NCBI RefSeq assembly: GCF_024652905.1
Contig: NZ_CP102428.1
Span: 2,368,501-2,432,500, forward strand
Source: Pseudomonas oryzihabitans
GTDB taxonomy: Bacteria; Pseudomonadota; Gammaproteobacteria; Pseudomonadales; Pseudomonadaceae
Reading direction: 5' to 3'
DNA: 64,000 nt
The notes under the pieces are model-generated. The model was given only the letters and a program-made list of their open reading frames with translations, was not told where the DNA came from and did no database searches. Positions 51,092 through 60,305 of the stretch are shown here, piece after piece (within the stretch, counting starts at the first letter, position 1; each line of letters starts with the position of its first letter). A program made the position numbers and the translations under genes.

Positions 51092-52351
51092 TCACGCCAG
51101 GGCGTAGTGCCGCGGCAGGCGCAATTCGGTCAGGGTGCCGCCTTCTTCGTGATTGTAGAGCTTCACCGTGCCACCGGCGCGGGTGACGCTGGCCTGGCTG
51201 AGGAACAGGCCCAGGCCGAAGCCCTTGCCCTTGGTGGTGAAGAAGGGCTTGCCCAGCTGCTCGGCGATGGCCAGAGGCACGCCGGCGCCATGGTCGCGGA
51301 TCGACAGGCATAGCTCGCGGGCATCCCAGTGCAGACGGATGGCCAGGTTTTCCGGGCAGGCGTCGGCGGCATTGTTGAGTAGATTCAGCAGCGCCTGGGT
51401 AAGTTCGACCGGCGGCGTCAGCCGCGGCGGCGTGCCCAGACTGACCACCTCGAAACTGTAGCTGGCTTCCGGGCGCATCAGGTGCCAGCGATCCATGGTC
51501 GCCTCCAGCCACTCCACGGCGGTCTGTTCCTGCACCGTCTGCCGGCGGTCGGCCTCGGCGGCGCGCACCAGTTGCTGCAGGGTCTGCTTGCACTGGCCGA
51601 CCTGCGCCTGCAACAGCTTGAGGTCCTCGCTCAGGGTCGGCTGATTGGCATGCTCCTGCTGCAATTCCTTGAGCAGCACGCTCATGGTGGACAGCGGCGT
51701 GCTCAGTTCGTGGGCAGCGCCCGCGGCCTGGGTGGCCACCGCCAGCAGTTGCTGGTCGCGCATGGCTTGCTCGCGGCGCTGGGCCTGCAGATTCTCCTGC
51801 TCGCGCAGGGCAGTGGCCATCCTCGCGACGAACAGGGTGATGACGGCGGCGGACAGGGCGAAGCTCAGCCACATGCCGTAGCTGAGCACCGCACCGTCGT
51901 TGGCCACCAGCAGATGCAGCGGCTCGTAGGAGAGCAGCATCAGCGAGAAGACCACCAGGGTCAGGGCCGCCAGCACCAGGGTGTAGAGCCAGGGCAGCGT
52001 GGCCGCGGCGATGGTCAGGGGCACCAGGTAATAGGAGGCGAAGGGGTTGGTCGGACCTCCGGCGAAATACAACAGGGCGCTGTGGATGGCCAGGTCGCAG
52101 CCCAGGTGCGCGGCATATTCCTGCTCGGTGACCGGCCAGGGGCGGGTCAGCCGCAGGGCGGCGAACAGGCAGAGCACCGCGGAGACGCCCAGGGTGATGG
52201 CCAGGGCCGTCCAGGGCAGCTGGACGATGCCCGACAGCCGGGCGATGCCGACCGAGCCGGCCTGGGCGGCCAGCACCAGCACGCGGATAAGCACCAGGCG
52301 CCCGAGATTCTGGCGATTGGCGGACAACCATTGAACGGGCAAGGAGAACAT
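51092..52351 (-). CDS. roxS: Redox-sensing histidine kinase RoxS (RegB/PrrB family)
   Basis: A membrane sensor kinase of 419 residues. Six hydrophobic spans (about 20-180) include the GGPTNPF loop (98-104), which matches the quinone-binding heptad of RegB. The H-box His214 lies in GAAHELSTPLSTM. Cys254 in VGQCKQTLQQL sits where RegB has its redox-active cysteine. The ATPase N-box is NLLNNAADAC and the G-box is KGKGFGLGLFLSQ. The start at MFSLPVQWL (52351) is preferred; a longer frame upstream is basic and not family-like. It is co-transcribed with roxR. Confidence 0.93.
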   Translation of the reverse strand: MFSLPVQWLSANRQNLGRLVLIRVLVLAAQAGSVGIARLSGIVQLPWTALAITLGVSAVLCLFAALRLTRPWPVTEQEYAAHLGCDLAIHSALLYFAGGPTNPFASYYLVPLTIAAATLPWLYTLVLAALTLVVFSLMLLSYEPLHLLVANDGAVLSYGMWLSFALSAAVITLFVARMATALREQENLQAQRREQAMRDQQLLAVATQAAGAAHELSTPLSTMSVLLKELQQEHANQPTLSEDLKLLQAQVGQCKQTLQQLVRAAEADRRQTVQEQTAVEWLEATMDRWHLMRPEASYSFEVVSLGTPPRLTPPVELTQALLNLLNNAADACPENLAIRLHWDARELCLSIRDHGAGVPLAIAEQLGKPFFTTKGKGFGLGLFLSQASVTRAGGTVKLYNHEEGGTLTELRLPRHYALA

Positions 52352-52529
52352 GCGAGGTTCCAGGCGCAAGAAACGATCGAGACGGCAGCCCCTGGCGGGC
52401 CTGCCCGTCAGAGCAGACTCGCCATTATAGCGAGAGCCGTTCGCCCTCAGCCGCCGACGCGGCAAAGCGACGCACCAACCGGCGGGTCTGAGGTCACACC
52501 GCTGTCGTACCGCCAATCAGGAGAACACC

Positions 52530-53237
52530 ATGACCCCTTCCCTACGCCCGCTCGCGCTGGGCGCCGCCCTGTTCAGTGCCCTGCTCGCCACCGGCGCCCA
52601 GGCCGACGAACCGCGCTACAACCAGATCAGCCTGAGGGCCGAGGTCAGTCGTGAAGTGCCGCGCGACCGCATGCAGGTCATGCTCTATACCGAAAGCCAG
52701 GGCCAGGATCCCGCGGCCCTGGCCAGCGACACCACCAAGACCCTCAACGCGGCTCTGGAACAGGCACGCAAGGTCAAAGGCGTGGATGTCTCTCTGGGCA
52801 ATCGCAACACCTATCCGGTCTACGAAGATCAGGGCCGGGCGATCAACGCCTGGCGCGAGCGCGGTGAACTGCGCCTGGAAAGCGCCGACTTCGCCGCCCT
52901 GTCCAAGTTGACCGGCGAACTGTTGGGCAGCCTGAAGATGGGCAATCTGCAATTCACCATCGCCGACGGCACCCGCAAGCAGCAGGAGGACGCCCTGTTC
53001 AAGGACGCCGTGGCCGCCTTCAAGGCACGCGCCCAGTTGGCCACCGAGGCCCTGGGTGGCTCGGGCTATCGCATCGTCAATCTGGACCTGGGCACCAGCG
53101 GTGTTCCCCAGCCGCTGCCGATGCTGCGCATGTCGGCGATGAAGGCCGCCAGTGATGCCGTGACCCCTGACGTCGCCCCGGGCACGACCACTGTCGAAGT
53201 GACGGCAGGCGGTACCATCGAAGTACAGATGCCCTGA
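52530..53237 (+). CDS. Periplasmic SIMPL-domain (DUF541) protein
   Basis: The product has 235 residues with a signal peptide ending at TGAQADEP. It contains a SIMPL/DUF541 domain (BP26/OMP28-like), with RYNQISLRAEVSREVPRDRM at the start and the GYRIVNLDLGTSG segment. Members form periplasmic multimers; their role is unclear, and oxidative-stress links are reported for some. An AGGAGAACACC Shine-Dalgarno precedes the ATG. It diverges from roxS. Confidence 0.88.
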   Translation: MTPSLRPLALGAALFSALLATGAQADEPRYNQISLRAEVSREVPRDRMQVMLYTESQGQDPAALASDTTKTLNAALEQARKVKGVDVSLGNRNTYPVYEDQGRAINAWRERGELRLESADFAALSKLTGELLGSLKMGNLQFTIADGTRKQQEDALFKDAVAAFKARAQLATEALGGSGYRIVNLDLGTSGVPQPLPMLRMSAMKAASDAVTPDVAPGTTTVEVTAGGTIEVQMP

Positions 53238-53268
53238 TCTAGTGCAGAAAAGTAACAATGCTGTCTCG

Positions 53269-53289
53269 GTGCGCACTTTTGGTGCGCAC
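53269..53289 (+). promoter_or_regulatory. Two copies of palindrome GTGCGCAC forming an 8-bp hairpin
   Basis: GTGCGCAC occurs at 53269-53276 and 53282-53289 around TTTTG. Each copy is self-complementary, so the pair can form a hairpin or serve as tandem operator half sites. It lies 32 bases after the SIMPL gene stop and about 195 bases before the first dppA. No U-tract follows. Confidence 0.5.
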
Positions 53290-53360
53290 TGATTCCTAGT
53301 TGCGACACCTCGTCTTACATCTTTGCGACATCTGTTTTGTGTTTGGGTCACCTTGGGTCA

Positions 53361-53378
53361 ATAGCTCGCCTGAGCTAT
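53361..53378 (+). promoter_or_regulatory. Hairpin in the leader of the dpp cluster
   Basis: The ATAGCTC/GAGCTAT 7-bp stem has a 4-base loop, 106 bases upstream of the first dppA ATG. The direct repeat GGGTCA lies just before it (53345-53360). It may be a leader or operator element; function unknown. Confidence 0.35.
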
Positions 53379-53483
53379 GGACATGGGCATAAGCTGTGCA
53401 TGTGGGCTCATTTGTCCACAAGACACCGGCATTCTGTTTCGCAACGCCACATCGTGTTGCGCCGTCCCCGACATGAGGTCTCC

Positions 53484-55082
53484 ATGCACAAGAACGTACT
53501 CGCTGCCCTCTTCGCTTCCGGTCTGCTGGCCGGCGCACCCCTGGCCCAGGCGACCAACCTGGTGTTCTGCTCCGAAGGCAGCCCGGCCGGCTTCGATCCG
53601 GCGCAATACACCACCGGCACGGACTTCGATGCGTCGGCGGAAACCATCTTCAACAAGCTGACCCAGTTCGAGCGCGGCGGCACCCAGGTCAAGCCGGGTC
53701 TGGCGGAAAGCTGGGACATCAGCGAAGACGGCAAGGTCTACACCTTCCATCTGCGCAAGGGCGTGAAATTCCACACCACGGACTACTTCAAGCCGACCCG
53801 CGAGTTCAATGCCGATGACGTGCTGTTCACCTTCCAGCGCATGCTGGACAAGAACAATACGTTCCGTAAGGCTTACCCCACCGAATTCCCCTACTTCACC
53901 GACATGGGCCTCGACCAGAACATCGCCAAGGTGGAAAAGGTCGACGACCACACGGTGCGCATGACCCTCAACGAAGTGGATGCCGCCTTCCTGCAGAATC
54001 TGGCAATGCCCTTCCCGTCGATCCAGTCGGCCGAGTACGCCGACAAGCTGCTCAAGGCCGGCAAGGCGGCCGAGATCAACCAGAAGCCTATCGGCACCGG
54101 CCCCTTCGTCTTCAGCCGCTACCAGAAGGATGCGGTGATCCGCTACAAGGCCAATCCGGACTACTGGGACAAGGTCGATGGTCCCAAAGTGGACAACCTG
54201 ATCTTCTCCATCAACACCGATCCTTCGGTGCGGATGCAGAAACTCAAGGCCGGTGAATGCCAGATCACTGTCTACCCGCGTCCGGCGGACCTGGATGGCC
54301 TGAAGAAGGATCCGAACCTTAAGCTGCCGTCGCAGCCAGGCTTCAACCTGGGCTATATCTCCTACAACGTCGAGCATGGCGAACTGATCAAGCTCAAGGT
54401 GCGCCAGGCCATGGACATGGCCGTCAACAAGGAGGCCATCATCAATGCCGTCTACCAGGGCGCTGGCCAGGTAGCCGTCAACAGCATGCCGCCGACCCAG
54501 TGGTCCTATGACAAGTCCATCAAGGACGCGCCCTACGATCCGGAAAAGGCCAAGGCCCTGCTCAAGGAAGCCGGCTTCAAGGAAGGCACCGAGCTCACCC
54601 TCTGGGCCATGCCGGTGCAGCGTCCCTACAACCCCAATGCGCGCCTGATGGCGGAAATGCTGCAGCAGGACTGGGCCAAGATCGGCGTCAAGACCAAGAT
54701 CGTCAGCTACGAATGGGGCGAGTACATCAAGCGCTCCAAGAGCGGCGAGCAGGACATCATGCTGATCGGCTGGAGCGGCGACAACGGCGACCCGGACAAC
54801 TGGCTGGCGACCCTCTTCGGCTGCAAGGCCATCGGTGGCAACAACTTCTCCCGCTGGTGCTACCAGCCGTTCGAGGACCTGGTGGTCAAGGCCAAGCGCG
54901 TGACCGACCAGGGCGAGCGCACCAAGCTCTACGAGCAGGCCCAGCAGGTGCTCAAGCAGCAGGTACCCATGACGCCCATCGCGCATTCCACGGTCTACAT
55001 GCCGATGCGCAAGGAAGTCCAGGACTACAAGATCAGCCCCTTCGGGTTGAACGAGTTCTACGGCGTCAGCGTCAGCAAGTGA
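53484..55082 (+). CDS. dppA: Periplasmic dipeptide-binding protein, first paralogue
   Basis: A family-5 solute-binding protein of 532 residues for a Dpp peptide ABC importer. The signal peptide ends at APLAQAT. The N-terminal [17 protein letters not shown] and the [28 protein letters not shown] region are typical of DppA. The [12 protein letters not shown] motif near 430 lies in the ligand pocket of DppA-type proteins. The start is set by MHKNVLAALF at 53484. It is the first of three tandem paralogues feeding DppBCDF. Confidence 0.94.
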   Translation: MHKNVLAALFASGLLAGAPLAQATNLVFCSEGSPAGFDPAQYTTGTDFDASAETIFNKLTQFERGGTQVKPGLAESWDISEDGKVYTFHLRKGVKFHTTDYFKPTREFNADDVLFTFQRMLDKNNTFRKAYPTEFPYFTDMGLDQNIAKVEKVDDHTVRMTLNEVDAAFLQNLAMPFPSIQSAEYADKLLKAGKAAEINQKPIGTGPFVFSRYQKDAVIRYKANPDYWDKVDGPKVDNLIFSINTDPSVRMQKLKAGECQITVYPRPADLDGLKKDPNLKLPSQPGFNLGYISYNVEHGELIKLKVRQAMDMAVNKEAIINAVYQGAGQVAVNSMPPTQWSYDKSIKDAPYDPEKAKALLKEAGFKEGTELTLWAMPVQRPYNPNARLMAEMLQQDWAKIGVKTKIVSYEWGEYIKRSKSGEQDIMLIGWSGDNGDPDNWLATLFGCKAIGGNNFSRWCYQPFEDLVVKAKRVTDQGERTKLYEQAQQVLKQQVPMTPIAHSTVYMPMRKEVQDYKISPFGLNEFYGVSVSK

Positions 55083-55090
55083 AGCCGCTT

Positions 55091-55125
55091 GGCCAGGGTC
55101 GGGAGCTAGACTCCCGGCCCTGGCC
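55091..55125 (+). terminator. Strong hairpin between the first and second dppA
   Basis: GGCCAGGG plus CGGGAG pair with CTCCCG plus CCCTGGCC (55091-55105 with 55111-55125), a 15-bp stem with one G-U pair and a CTAGA loop. Only a weak T-rich run follows, so it may attenuate or protect the upstream message rather than terminate fully. Confidence 0.65.
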
Positions 55126-55152
55126 GTTCATTTGACTGATGGAGTGAGACCC

Positions 55153-56751
55153 ATGCGCCTTCCCTACGCCTACTCGTTGCTGGCGGCGAGCCTGCTCGCC
55201 TGTGCTCCGCTCGCCCAGGCGGCGAGCAACCTCGTCTATTGCTCGGAGGCCAGCCCGGCCGGTTTCGATCCGGCGCAATACACCTCGGGCACCGAGTTCG
55301 ATGCCTCGGCGGAAACGGTCTTCAACCGCCTGGTGCAGTTCCAGCGCGGCGGCACCACCCTGGAGCCGGGCCTGGCGACCCAATGGGACGTGAGCGCGGA
55401 TGGCAAGACCTATACTTTCCACCTGCGCCAGGGCGTGAAATTCCATACCACCGACTACTTCAAGCCCACCCGCGACTTCACTGCCGACGACGTGGTCTTC
55501 ACCTTCCAGCGCATGCTCGACAAGGAGCAGCCGTTCCGTAAGGCCTATCCCACGGAATTCCCCTACTTCACCGACATGGGTCTGGACCAGAACATCGCCA
55601 AGGTGGCCAAGGTCGATGACCACACCGTGGTCTTCACCCTGAACAAGGTGGACGCCGCCTTCGCCGCCGACCTGGCCATGAGCTTCGCCTCCATTCAATC
55701 GGCCGAGTACGCCGCGCAACTGCTCAAGGAAGGTAAGCCCGAGCTGCTCAACCAGCAGCCCATCGGCACCGGGCCCTTCGTCTTCAGCCGCTACCAGAAG
55801 GATGCGGTGATCCGCTTCAAGGGCAATCCAGACTACTGGAAGCCTGAGGACGTCAAGCTCGACAACCTGATCTTCGCCATCACCCCCGACGCCGCCACCC
55901 GCCTGCAGAAGCTCAAGGCCAACGAGTGCCAGGTCAGCGGCTATGCGCGCCCGGCGGATCTGGTGGAGATGAAGCAGGATCCTCATCTCAAGGTGCTGCA
56001 GCAGCCAGGTTTCAACGTCGGCTTCCTCGCCTACAACGTCCAGCACCCGCCGCTGGACAAGCCCGAGGTGCGGCGCGCGCTGGACATGGCCATCAACAAG
56101 CAGGCCATCGTCGATACCGTGTTCCAGGGGGCCGGCCAAGTCGCGCAGAACGTGATCCCGCCCAACCAGTGGTCCTACGACAAGCAGATCAAGGGCGCGC
56201 CCTATGATCCGACCAAGGCCCGCGCGCTGCTCAAGCAAGCCGGGATCAAGGACGGCACCGAGATCGCCCTCTGGGCCATGACCGTGCAGCGCTCTTCCAA
56301 CCCCAACGCCCGCCAGTCGGCGCAGATGATCCAGCAGGACTGGGCCAAGGTAGGCATCAAGGCCAGGATCGTCAGCTACGAATGGGGCGAGTACATCAAG
56401 AGAGCCAAGGCCGGCGAACACGACGTCCTGACCTATGGCTGGACCGGCGACAACGGTGATCCAGACAACTGGCTGGGCGTGCTCTATGGCTGCAGCGCCA
56501 TCGGCGGCAGCAACTATGCGCGCTGGTGCGACAAGGACTACGACGCCCTGATCCAGCAGGCCAAGACCAGCAATGATCGCGCCGAGCGCACCCGTCTCTA
56601 CGAGCAGGCGCAACAGCTCATTCGCCAGCAGATGCCGGTGAGCCCCATGGCCCATTCGGTGGTGTCCCAGCCCATGCGCAAAGAGGTGCAGGGCTTCAAG
56701 ATCAACCCCTTCGGCGTCACCGGTTTCTATGGCGTAAGCCTCGACCGCTGA
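55153..56751 (+). CDS. Periplasmic dipeptide-binding protein, second paralogue
   Basis: This is a 532-residue family-5 binding protein, closely similar to the preceding one (for example [14 protein letters not shown] and [17 protein letters not shown] occur in both). The signal peptide ends at [22 protein letters not shown] is conserved. The start at 55153 follows GGAGTGAGACCC. Divergence in the 330-400 region suggests a different peptide preference; the specificity is unknown. Confidence 0.93.
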   Translation: MRLPYAYSLLAASLLACAPLAQAASNLVYCSEASPAGFDPAQYTSGTEFDASAETVFNRLVQFQRGGTTLEPGLATQWDVSADGKTYTFHLRQGVKFHTTDYFKPTRDFTADDVVFTFQRMLDKEQPFRKAYPTEFPYFTDMGLDQNIAKVAKVDDHTVVFTLNKVDAAFAADLAMSFASIQSAEYAAQLLKEGKPELLNQQPIGTGPFVFSRYQKDAVIRFKGNPDYWKPEDVKLDNLIFAITPDAATRLQKLKANECQVSGYARPADLVEMKQDPHLKVLQQPGFNVGFLAYNVQHPPLDKPEVRRALDMAINKQAIVDTVFQGAGQVAQNVIPPNQWSYDKQIKGAPYDPTKARALLKQAGIKDGTEIALWAMTVQRSSNPNARQSAQMIQQDWAKVGIKARIVSYEWGEYIKRAKAGEHDVLTYGWTGDNGDPDNWLGVLYGCSAIGGSNYARWCDKDYDALIQQAKTSNDRAERTRLYEQAQQLIRQQMPVSPMAHSVVSQPMRKEVQGFKINPFGVTGFYGVSLDR

Positions 56752-56788
56752 TCCTGTCCGGCCCGCGGGCCTTCACGAGGAGCCTTCC

Positions 56789-58381
56789 GTGTCCAAACCG
56801 CTATTCTCGCTGTCTCTCGCCGCCCTCCTCTGCCTGACGGCCAACGCCGCCCTGGCGCGGCCCCTGGTGGTCTGCACCGAGGCCAATCCGGAAGGCTTCG
56901 ATCCAGGCCGCTACACCTCGGGCTACACCTTCAACGCCTCGGCCACGCCGCTGTACAACCGCCTGGTGGAATTCAAGCAGGGCACCGCCGAGCTGGAGCC
57001 GGGCCTGGCCGAAAGCTGGGAGGTCTCCGCTGATGGCCTGCAATACACCTTCGCCCTGCGCCAGGGGGTGAAATTCCACACCACCGATTACTTCAAGCCC
57101 AGCCGCGACTTCAACGCCGACGACGTGGTGTTCAGCTTCGAGCGCATGCTCGACAAGAACAATCCCTGGTACAACCTCTCCCCCAGCGGCTATCCCTATG
57201 CCGCGGCCATGGAGATGGGCACCCTGATCAAGTCCATCGACAAGGTGGACGACAGCCATGTGCGCTTCACCCTCAACCAGCCCGAGGCGCCCTTCCTCGC
57301 CGACCTGGCCATGGCCTTCGGCTCGATCCTGTCCAAGGAATACGCCGACAGCCTGCTGGCCAGCAAGAAGACCGACGACATCAACCAGAAGCCCATCGGC
57401 ACCGGTCCCTTCGTCTTCCAGCGCTATGCCAAGGATTCCAATACCCGCTACAAGGTCAATCCGGACTACTTCGGCAAGAAGCCGCAGATGGATGGCCTGG
57501 TGCTGGCGGTGACCCTGGATCCCAATGTGCGCATCCAGCGGGTGCGCAACAACGAGTGCCAGATCGGCCTGACGGTCAAACCGCAGGACGTACCGATGCT
57601 CAAGCAGGACAAGAGCCTCAAGCTGGCCCAGGTGGAAAGCCAGACCACCTCCTTCCTGGCGATGAACACCAAGCACAAGGCGCTGAGCGACGTACGGGTC
57701 CGCCAGGCCATCGCCATGGCCTTCGATCAGCAGAACTACCTGAAGACGGTGTTCGGCGAAGGCGGTGCCAAGGCGGCGATCAACCCCTATCCCTCTTCGC
57801 TGCTGGGCTACGCCAAGGACATCAAGCCCTGGCCCCATGATGTGGAAAAAGCCAAGGCGCTGCTCAAGGAAGCCGGCTACGCCGACGGCCTCACCCTCAA
57901 GTACTACATCAGCACCGGCAGCGGCCCTGGCGGCAGTCCGGCCCTGGTGGCCCAGCTGATCCAGGGTGACCTGGCCAAGATCGGCATCAAGGCCGAAATC
58001 ACCCAGTTCGAGTGGGGCGAATTCGTCAAGCGCACCAAGGCCGGCGAGCACGACCTGATGATGATGAGCTGGACCGGCGACAACGGCGATCCGGACAACT
58101 TCCTCACCACCAACCTGAGCTGCGCTGCGACTGAAAGTGGCGAGAACCGCGCTTTCTGGTGCGACAAGGCCTTCAACGATGCCATCGAAAAGGCCAAGCG
58201 CATCAACGACCCGGCCCAGCGTACCGCCCTTTACGAGCAGGCCCAGCAGATCTTCCACCAGCAGATGCCCTGGATTCCGCTGGCGCATCCGCTGTTCACC
58301 GATGTCCTGCAACCCAAGGTACAGGGCTATGTGCAGAGTCCGCTGGGGGTCTACGACTTCTCCACGGTGACCCTCGATTGA
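56789..58381 (+). CDS. Periplasmic dipeptide-binding protein, third paralogue (GTG start)
   Basis: The product has 530 residues and is more distant from the other two. The signal peptide is [20 protein letters not shown], with cleavage near [47 protein letters not shown] and [12 protein letters not shown] keep the DppA pattern. The start is GTG at 56789, with GAGGAG seven bases upstream. It lies 37 bases after the second paralogue and before the OprD-type porin. Confidence 0.93.
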   Translation: MSKPLFSLSLAALLCLTANAALARPLVVCTEANPEGFDPGRYTSGYTFNASATPLYNRLVEFKQGTAELEPGLAESWEVSADGLQYTFALRQGVKFHTTDYFKPSRDFNADDVVFSFERMLDKNNPWYNLSPSGYPYAAAMEMGTLIKSIDKVDDSHVRFTLNQPEAPFLADLAMAFGSILSKEYADSLLASKKTDDINQKPIGTGPFVFQRYAKDSNTRYKVNPDYFGKKPQMDGLVLAVTLDPNVRIQRVRNNECQIGLTVKPQDVPMLKQDKSLKLAQVESQTTSFLAMNTKHKALSDVRVRQAIAMAFDQQNYLKTVFGEGGAKAAINPYPSSLLGYAKDIKPWPHDVEKAKALLKEAGYADGLTLKYYISTGSGPGGSPALVAQLIQGDLAKIGIKAEITQFEWGEFVKRTKAGEHDLMMMSWTGDNGDPDNFLTTNLSCAATESGENRAFWCDKAFNDAIEKAKRINDPAQRTALYEQAQQIFHQQMPWIPLAHPLFTDVLQPKVQGYVQSPLGVYDFSTVTLD

Positions 58382-58441
58382 TCGGCAGCTGATGCCGTAA
58401 GCGATCGGGCCCGGGCGGCCCGCCCCTCGACCTTTCCCGCC

Positions 58442-58462
58442 TCGCGCCGTGTTTCGGCGCGA
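58442..58462 (+). repeat. Hairpin between the third dppA and the porin gene
   Basis: The TCGCGCCG/CGGCGCGA 8-bp stem has a TGTTT loop in the 145-base gap. No U-tract follows. Confidence 0.45.
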
Positions 58463-58526
58463 CGGGTTCGGTCGTACCGGAAAACGCCCAGATAACAGAA
58501 AAAACGACCGCTTTGGAGCACCTTCT

Positions 58527-59945
58527 ATGACCAACGTCCACCGTGGAGGCCTCGCCCTCTCGCTACTCACCCTGGCCCTGACCGCCCACGCCCAGTCCCC
58601 GGCGCCGGAAGATCCCAGCTACGCCAACGAGGTCCAGACCCTGCCCAACGTGCAGAAGCCGGTGAAGGGCCAGGCAGGCGCCAAGGGCTTTTTCGCCGAT
58701 GACAGCCTGACCCTGACCACGCGCAACTTCTTTGCCCGCGAGACCAGCTCCGATCCGGTCTTCAGCTACAGCAAGAACGGCACCCGGGTGCGCACCCACT
58801 CGCGCAATACCTGGGTCCAGGCCACGGCGCTCAAGTACAGCTCCGGCTACACCCAGGGTCCGGTGGGCTTCGGCATCGACGTGGCCGGCTACCAGGCCAC
58901 CAACCTGGAGCGCGGCAAGGGCCAGATCGGTGGCGGCGGCAACCGCACCCTGGCCAACGCCGAGGGTGAGGGCCATGCCGAGTGGTCCAAGCTGGGCATC
59001 GCCGATGCACGCTTCCGCGTCTCCAACACCGAACTCAAGATCGGTCGTTTCATGCTCGACACCCCGGTGATCAGCTACAACGACAACCGGCCCTTCCCCT
59101 CCGGTTTCGACGGTTTCGCCCTGACCAGCGATGAATGGGACAACCTCTCGCTGCAGGGCGGCAGCTTCACCCGCGTCAGCCCGCGGACCGGCGCTGGCGA
59201 TGAGAAGTGGACCACCGAGTACGGTACCCGCGAGGTCACCGCCGACCGCCTGAGCTTTCTGGGCGGCAACTACAAGCTGCCCCAGGGCTGGGAGGTCAGC
59301 GTCTATGGCGCCAACTTCGAAGACGTCTGGAACCAGTACTTCCTGAGCGTCACCCAGGCCGGCGGCAACCTCGACACCTTCGCCTGGAAGGCGGTGGCCA
59401 ACGCCTATCGCACCGTCGACGCCGGCAGCGCCAAGGCCGGCGACATCGACAATACCGCCTGGAGCCTGGCGTTCACCGGCAGCCACCAGGCCCACAGCCT
59501 GACCCTGGCCTACCAGCAGATCGACGGCAACGAGTACTTCGACTACGCCCACGAGACCGCGGCCATCTACCTGGCCAACTCCCTGGTCTCGGACTACAAC
59601 GGCCCCAACGAGAAGTCGCTGCAGATCCGCTACGAGACCGACTGGAGCTACTTCGGTGTGCCCGGTCTGAGCACCGGCGTCTGGTACGCCAAGGGCTGGG
59701 ACATCGACGGTACCCACTACGACGCCGGCGCCGGCAAGTACGCCAACTATGCGGAGGTCCTGCAACAGGATGGCGAGAAGCACCGCGAGATCGGCCTGGT
59801 CACCACCTACAAGGTGCAACAGGGCACGCTCAAGGACAGTCGCTTCCGCCTGCTGCTGACCGATCACCGCGCCAGCCAGAATCAGGTCGACGGCAACGTC
59901 AAGGAGCTGCGCCTGGTCTCCACCTTGCCGTTCAACCTGCTGTGA
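58527..59945 (+). CDS. OprD-family outer-membrane porin (OpdP-like)
   Basis: A substrate-specific 18-stranded porin of 472 residues. The signal peptide ends at LTAHAQSP. The mature part shows OprD features: FFADDSLTLTTRNFFARE near the N-terminus, alternating aromatic strands, and a C-terminal beta signal ending LVSTLPFNLL. Its place in the dpp locus parallels P. aeruginosa OpdP (dipeptide/carbapenem uptake), so a peptide-uptake role is likely. That is synteny-based inference. Confidence 0.92.
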   Translation: MTNVHRGGLALSLLTLALTAHAQSPAPEDPSYANEVQTLPNVQKPVKGQAGAKGFFADDSLTLTTRNFFARETSSDPVFSYSKNGTRVRTHSRNTWVQATALKYSSGYTQGPVGFGIDVAGYQATNLERGKGQIGGGGNRTLANAEGEGHAEWSKLGIADARFRVSNTELKIGRFMLDTPVISYNDNRPFPSGFDGFALTSDEWDNLSLQGGSFTRVSPRTGAGDEKWTTEYGTREVTADRLSFLGGNYKLPQGWEVSVYGANFEDVWNQYFLSVTQAGGNLDTFAWKAVANAYRTVDAGSAKAGDIDNTAWSLAFTGSHQAHSLTLAYQQIDGNEYFDYAHETAAIYLANSLVSDYNGPNEKSLQIRYETDWSYFGVPGLSTGVWYAKGWDIDGTHYDAGAGKYANYAEVLQQDGEKHREIGLVTTYKVQQGTLKDSRFRLLLTDHRASQNQVDGNVKELRLVSTLPFNLL

Positions 59946-60072
59946 CGGCCATGCCCGGCAGATTTCTCGCGGCGCCCGGCATCTGGCGGGGATCGCGTCG
60001 CGAACACCGGCGAAGCCCCGGCCATGTCGAGGATATCGACGCCCGTGGCAACGTGGTAGTCTGCCGGGTTTG
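59946..60072. other. Gene-free stretch after the porin gene
   Basis: About 127 bases between the porin stop and the first hairpin of the array. I see no promoter consensus or reading frame with a Shine-Dalgarno. Confidence 0.45.
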
Positions 60073-60237
60073 GAGCGCTGGCCCAGAGCGCTCTTCGAAC
60101 CTACTCGTAGGATCGAACGAGCCTGCTGCCCGCAGGTGGCGTTCGGTACGGACCAGGATGGTCCCTTCAGGGATGAATCCAGACCCACAAGGTCTGAGAG
60201 TCAGAGCAAAAGCTCTTTAGCTTTTGCGCGGGCTCTC
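60073..60237 (+). repeat. Array of successive hairpins between the porin gene and dppB
   Basis: Consecutive perfect stems can be read: 60073-60078/60088-60093; 60094-60098/60113-60117 with inner 60100-60104/60107-60111; 60122-60126/60132-60136; 60150-60154/60160-60164; 60180-60185/60191-60196; and GCAAAAGCT/AGCTTTTGC 60206-60214/60219-60227 enclosed by GAGAG/CTCTC (60196-60200, 60233-60237). It looks like a REP/BIME-type intergenic repeat or a structured RNA. The start of dppB is 69 bases downstream. Confidence 0.65.
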
Positions 60238-60305
60238 ACTTAAAAACGCGGCCGGGCATGTACTCGCGCCGTCTTGATCAGCCTCAAGAGGAGATACCCC
60301 CTCCG

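Noticed and set aside
53269-53289. NtrC-type binding site
   Set aside because: The GCAC and GTGC cores are present, but the spacing between them is 5 bases rather than the 7 expected for the NtrC consensus, and no -24/-12 sigma-54 promoter was found downstream.
56801-60188. Minus-strand open frames of 589 and 541 codons opposite the third dppA and the porin gene
   Set aside because: They are opposite-strand shadows of well-supported genes; no signal peptide, motif or ribosome-binding site.
59207-60220. Open frame continuing through the porin gene into the hairpin array
   Set aside because: The composition is Arg/Pro-rich shadow coding, out of frame with the OprD gene. The array is better explained as structured non-coding DNA.
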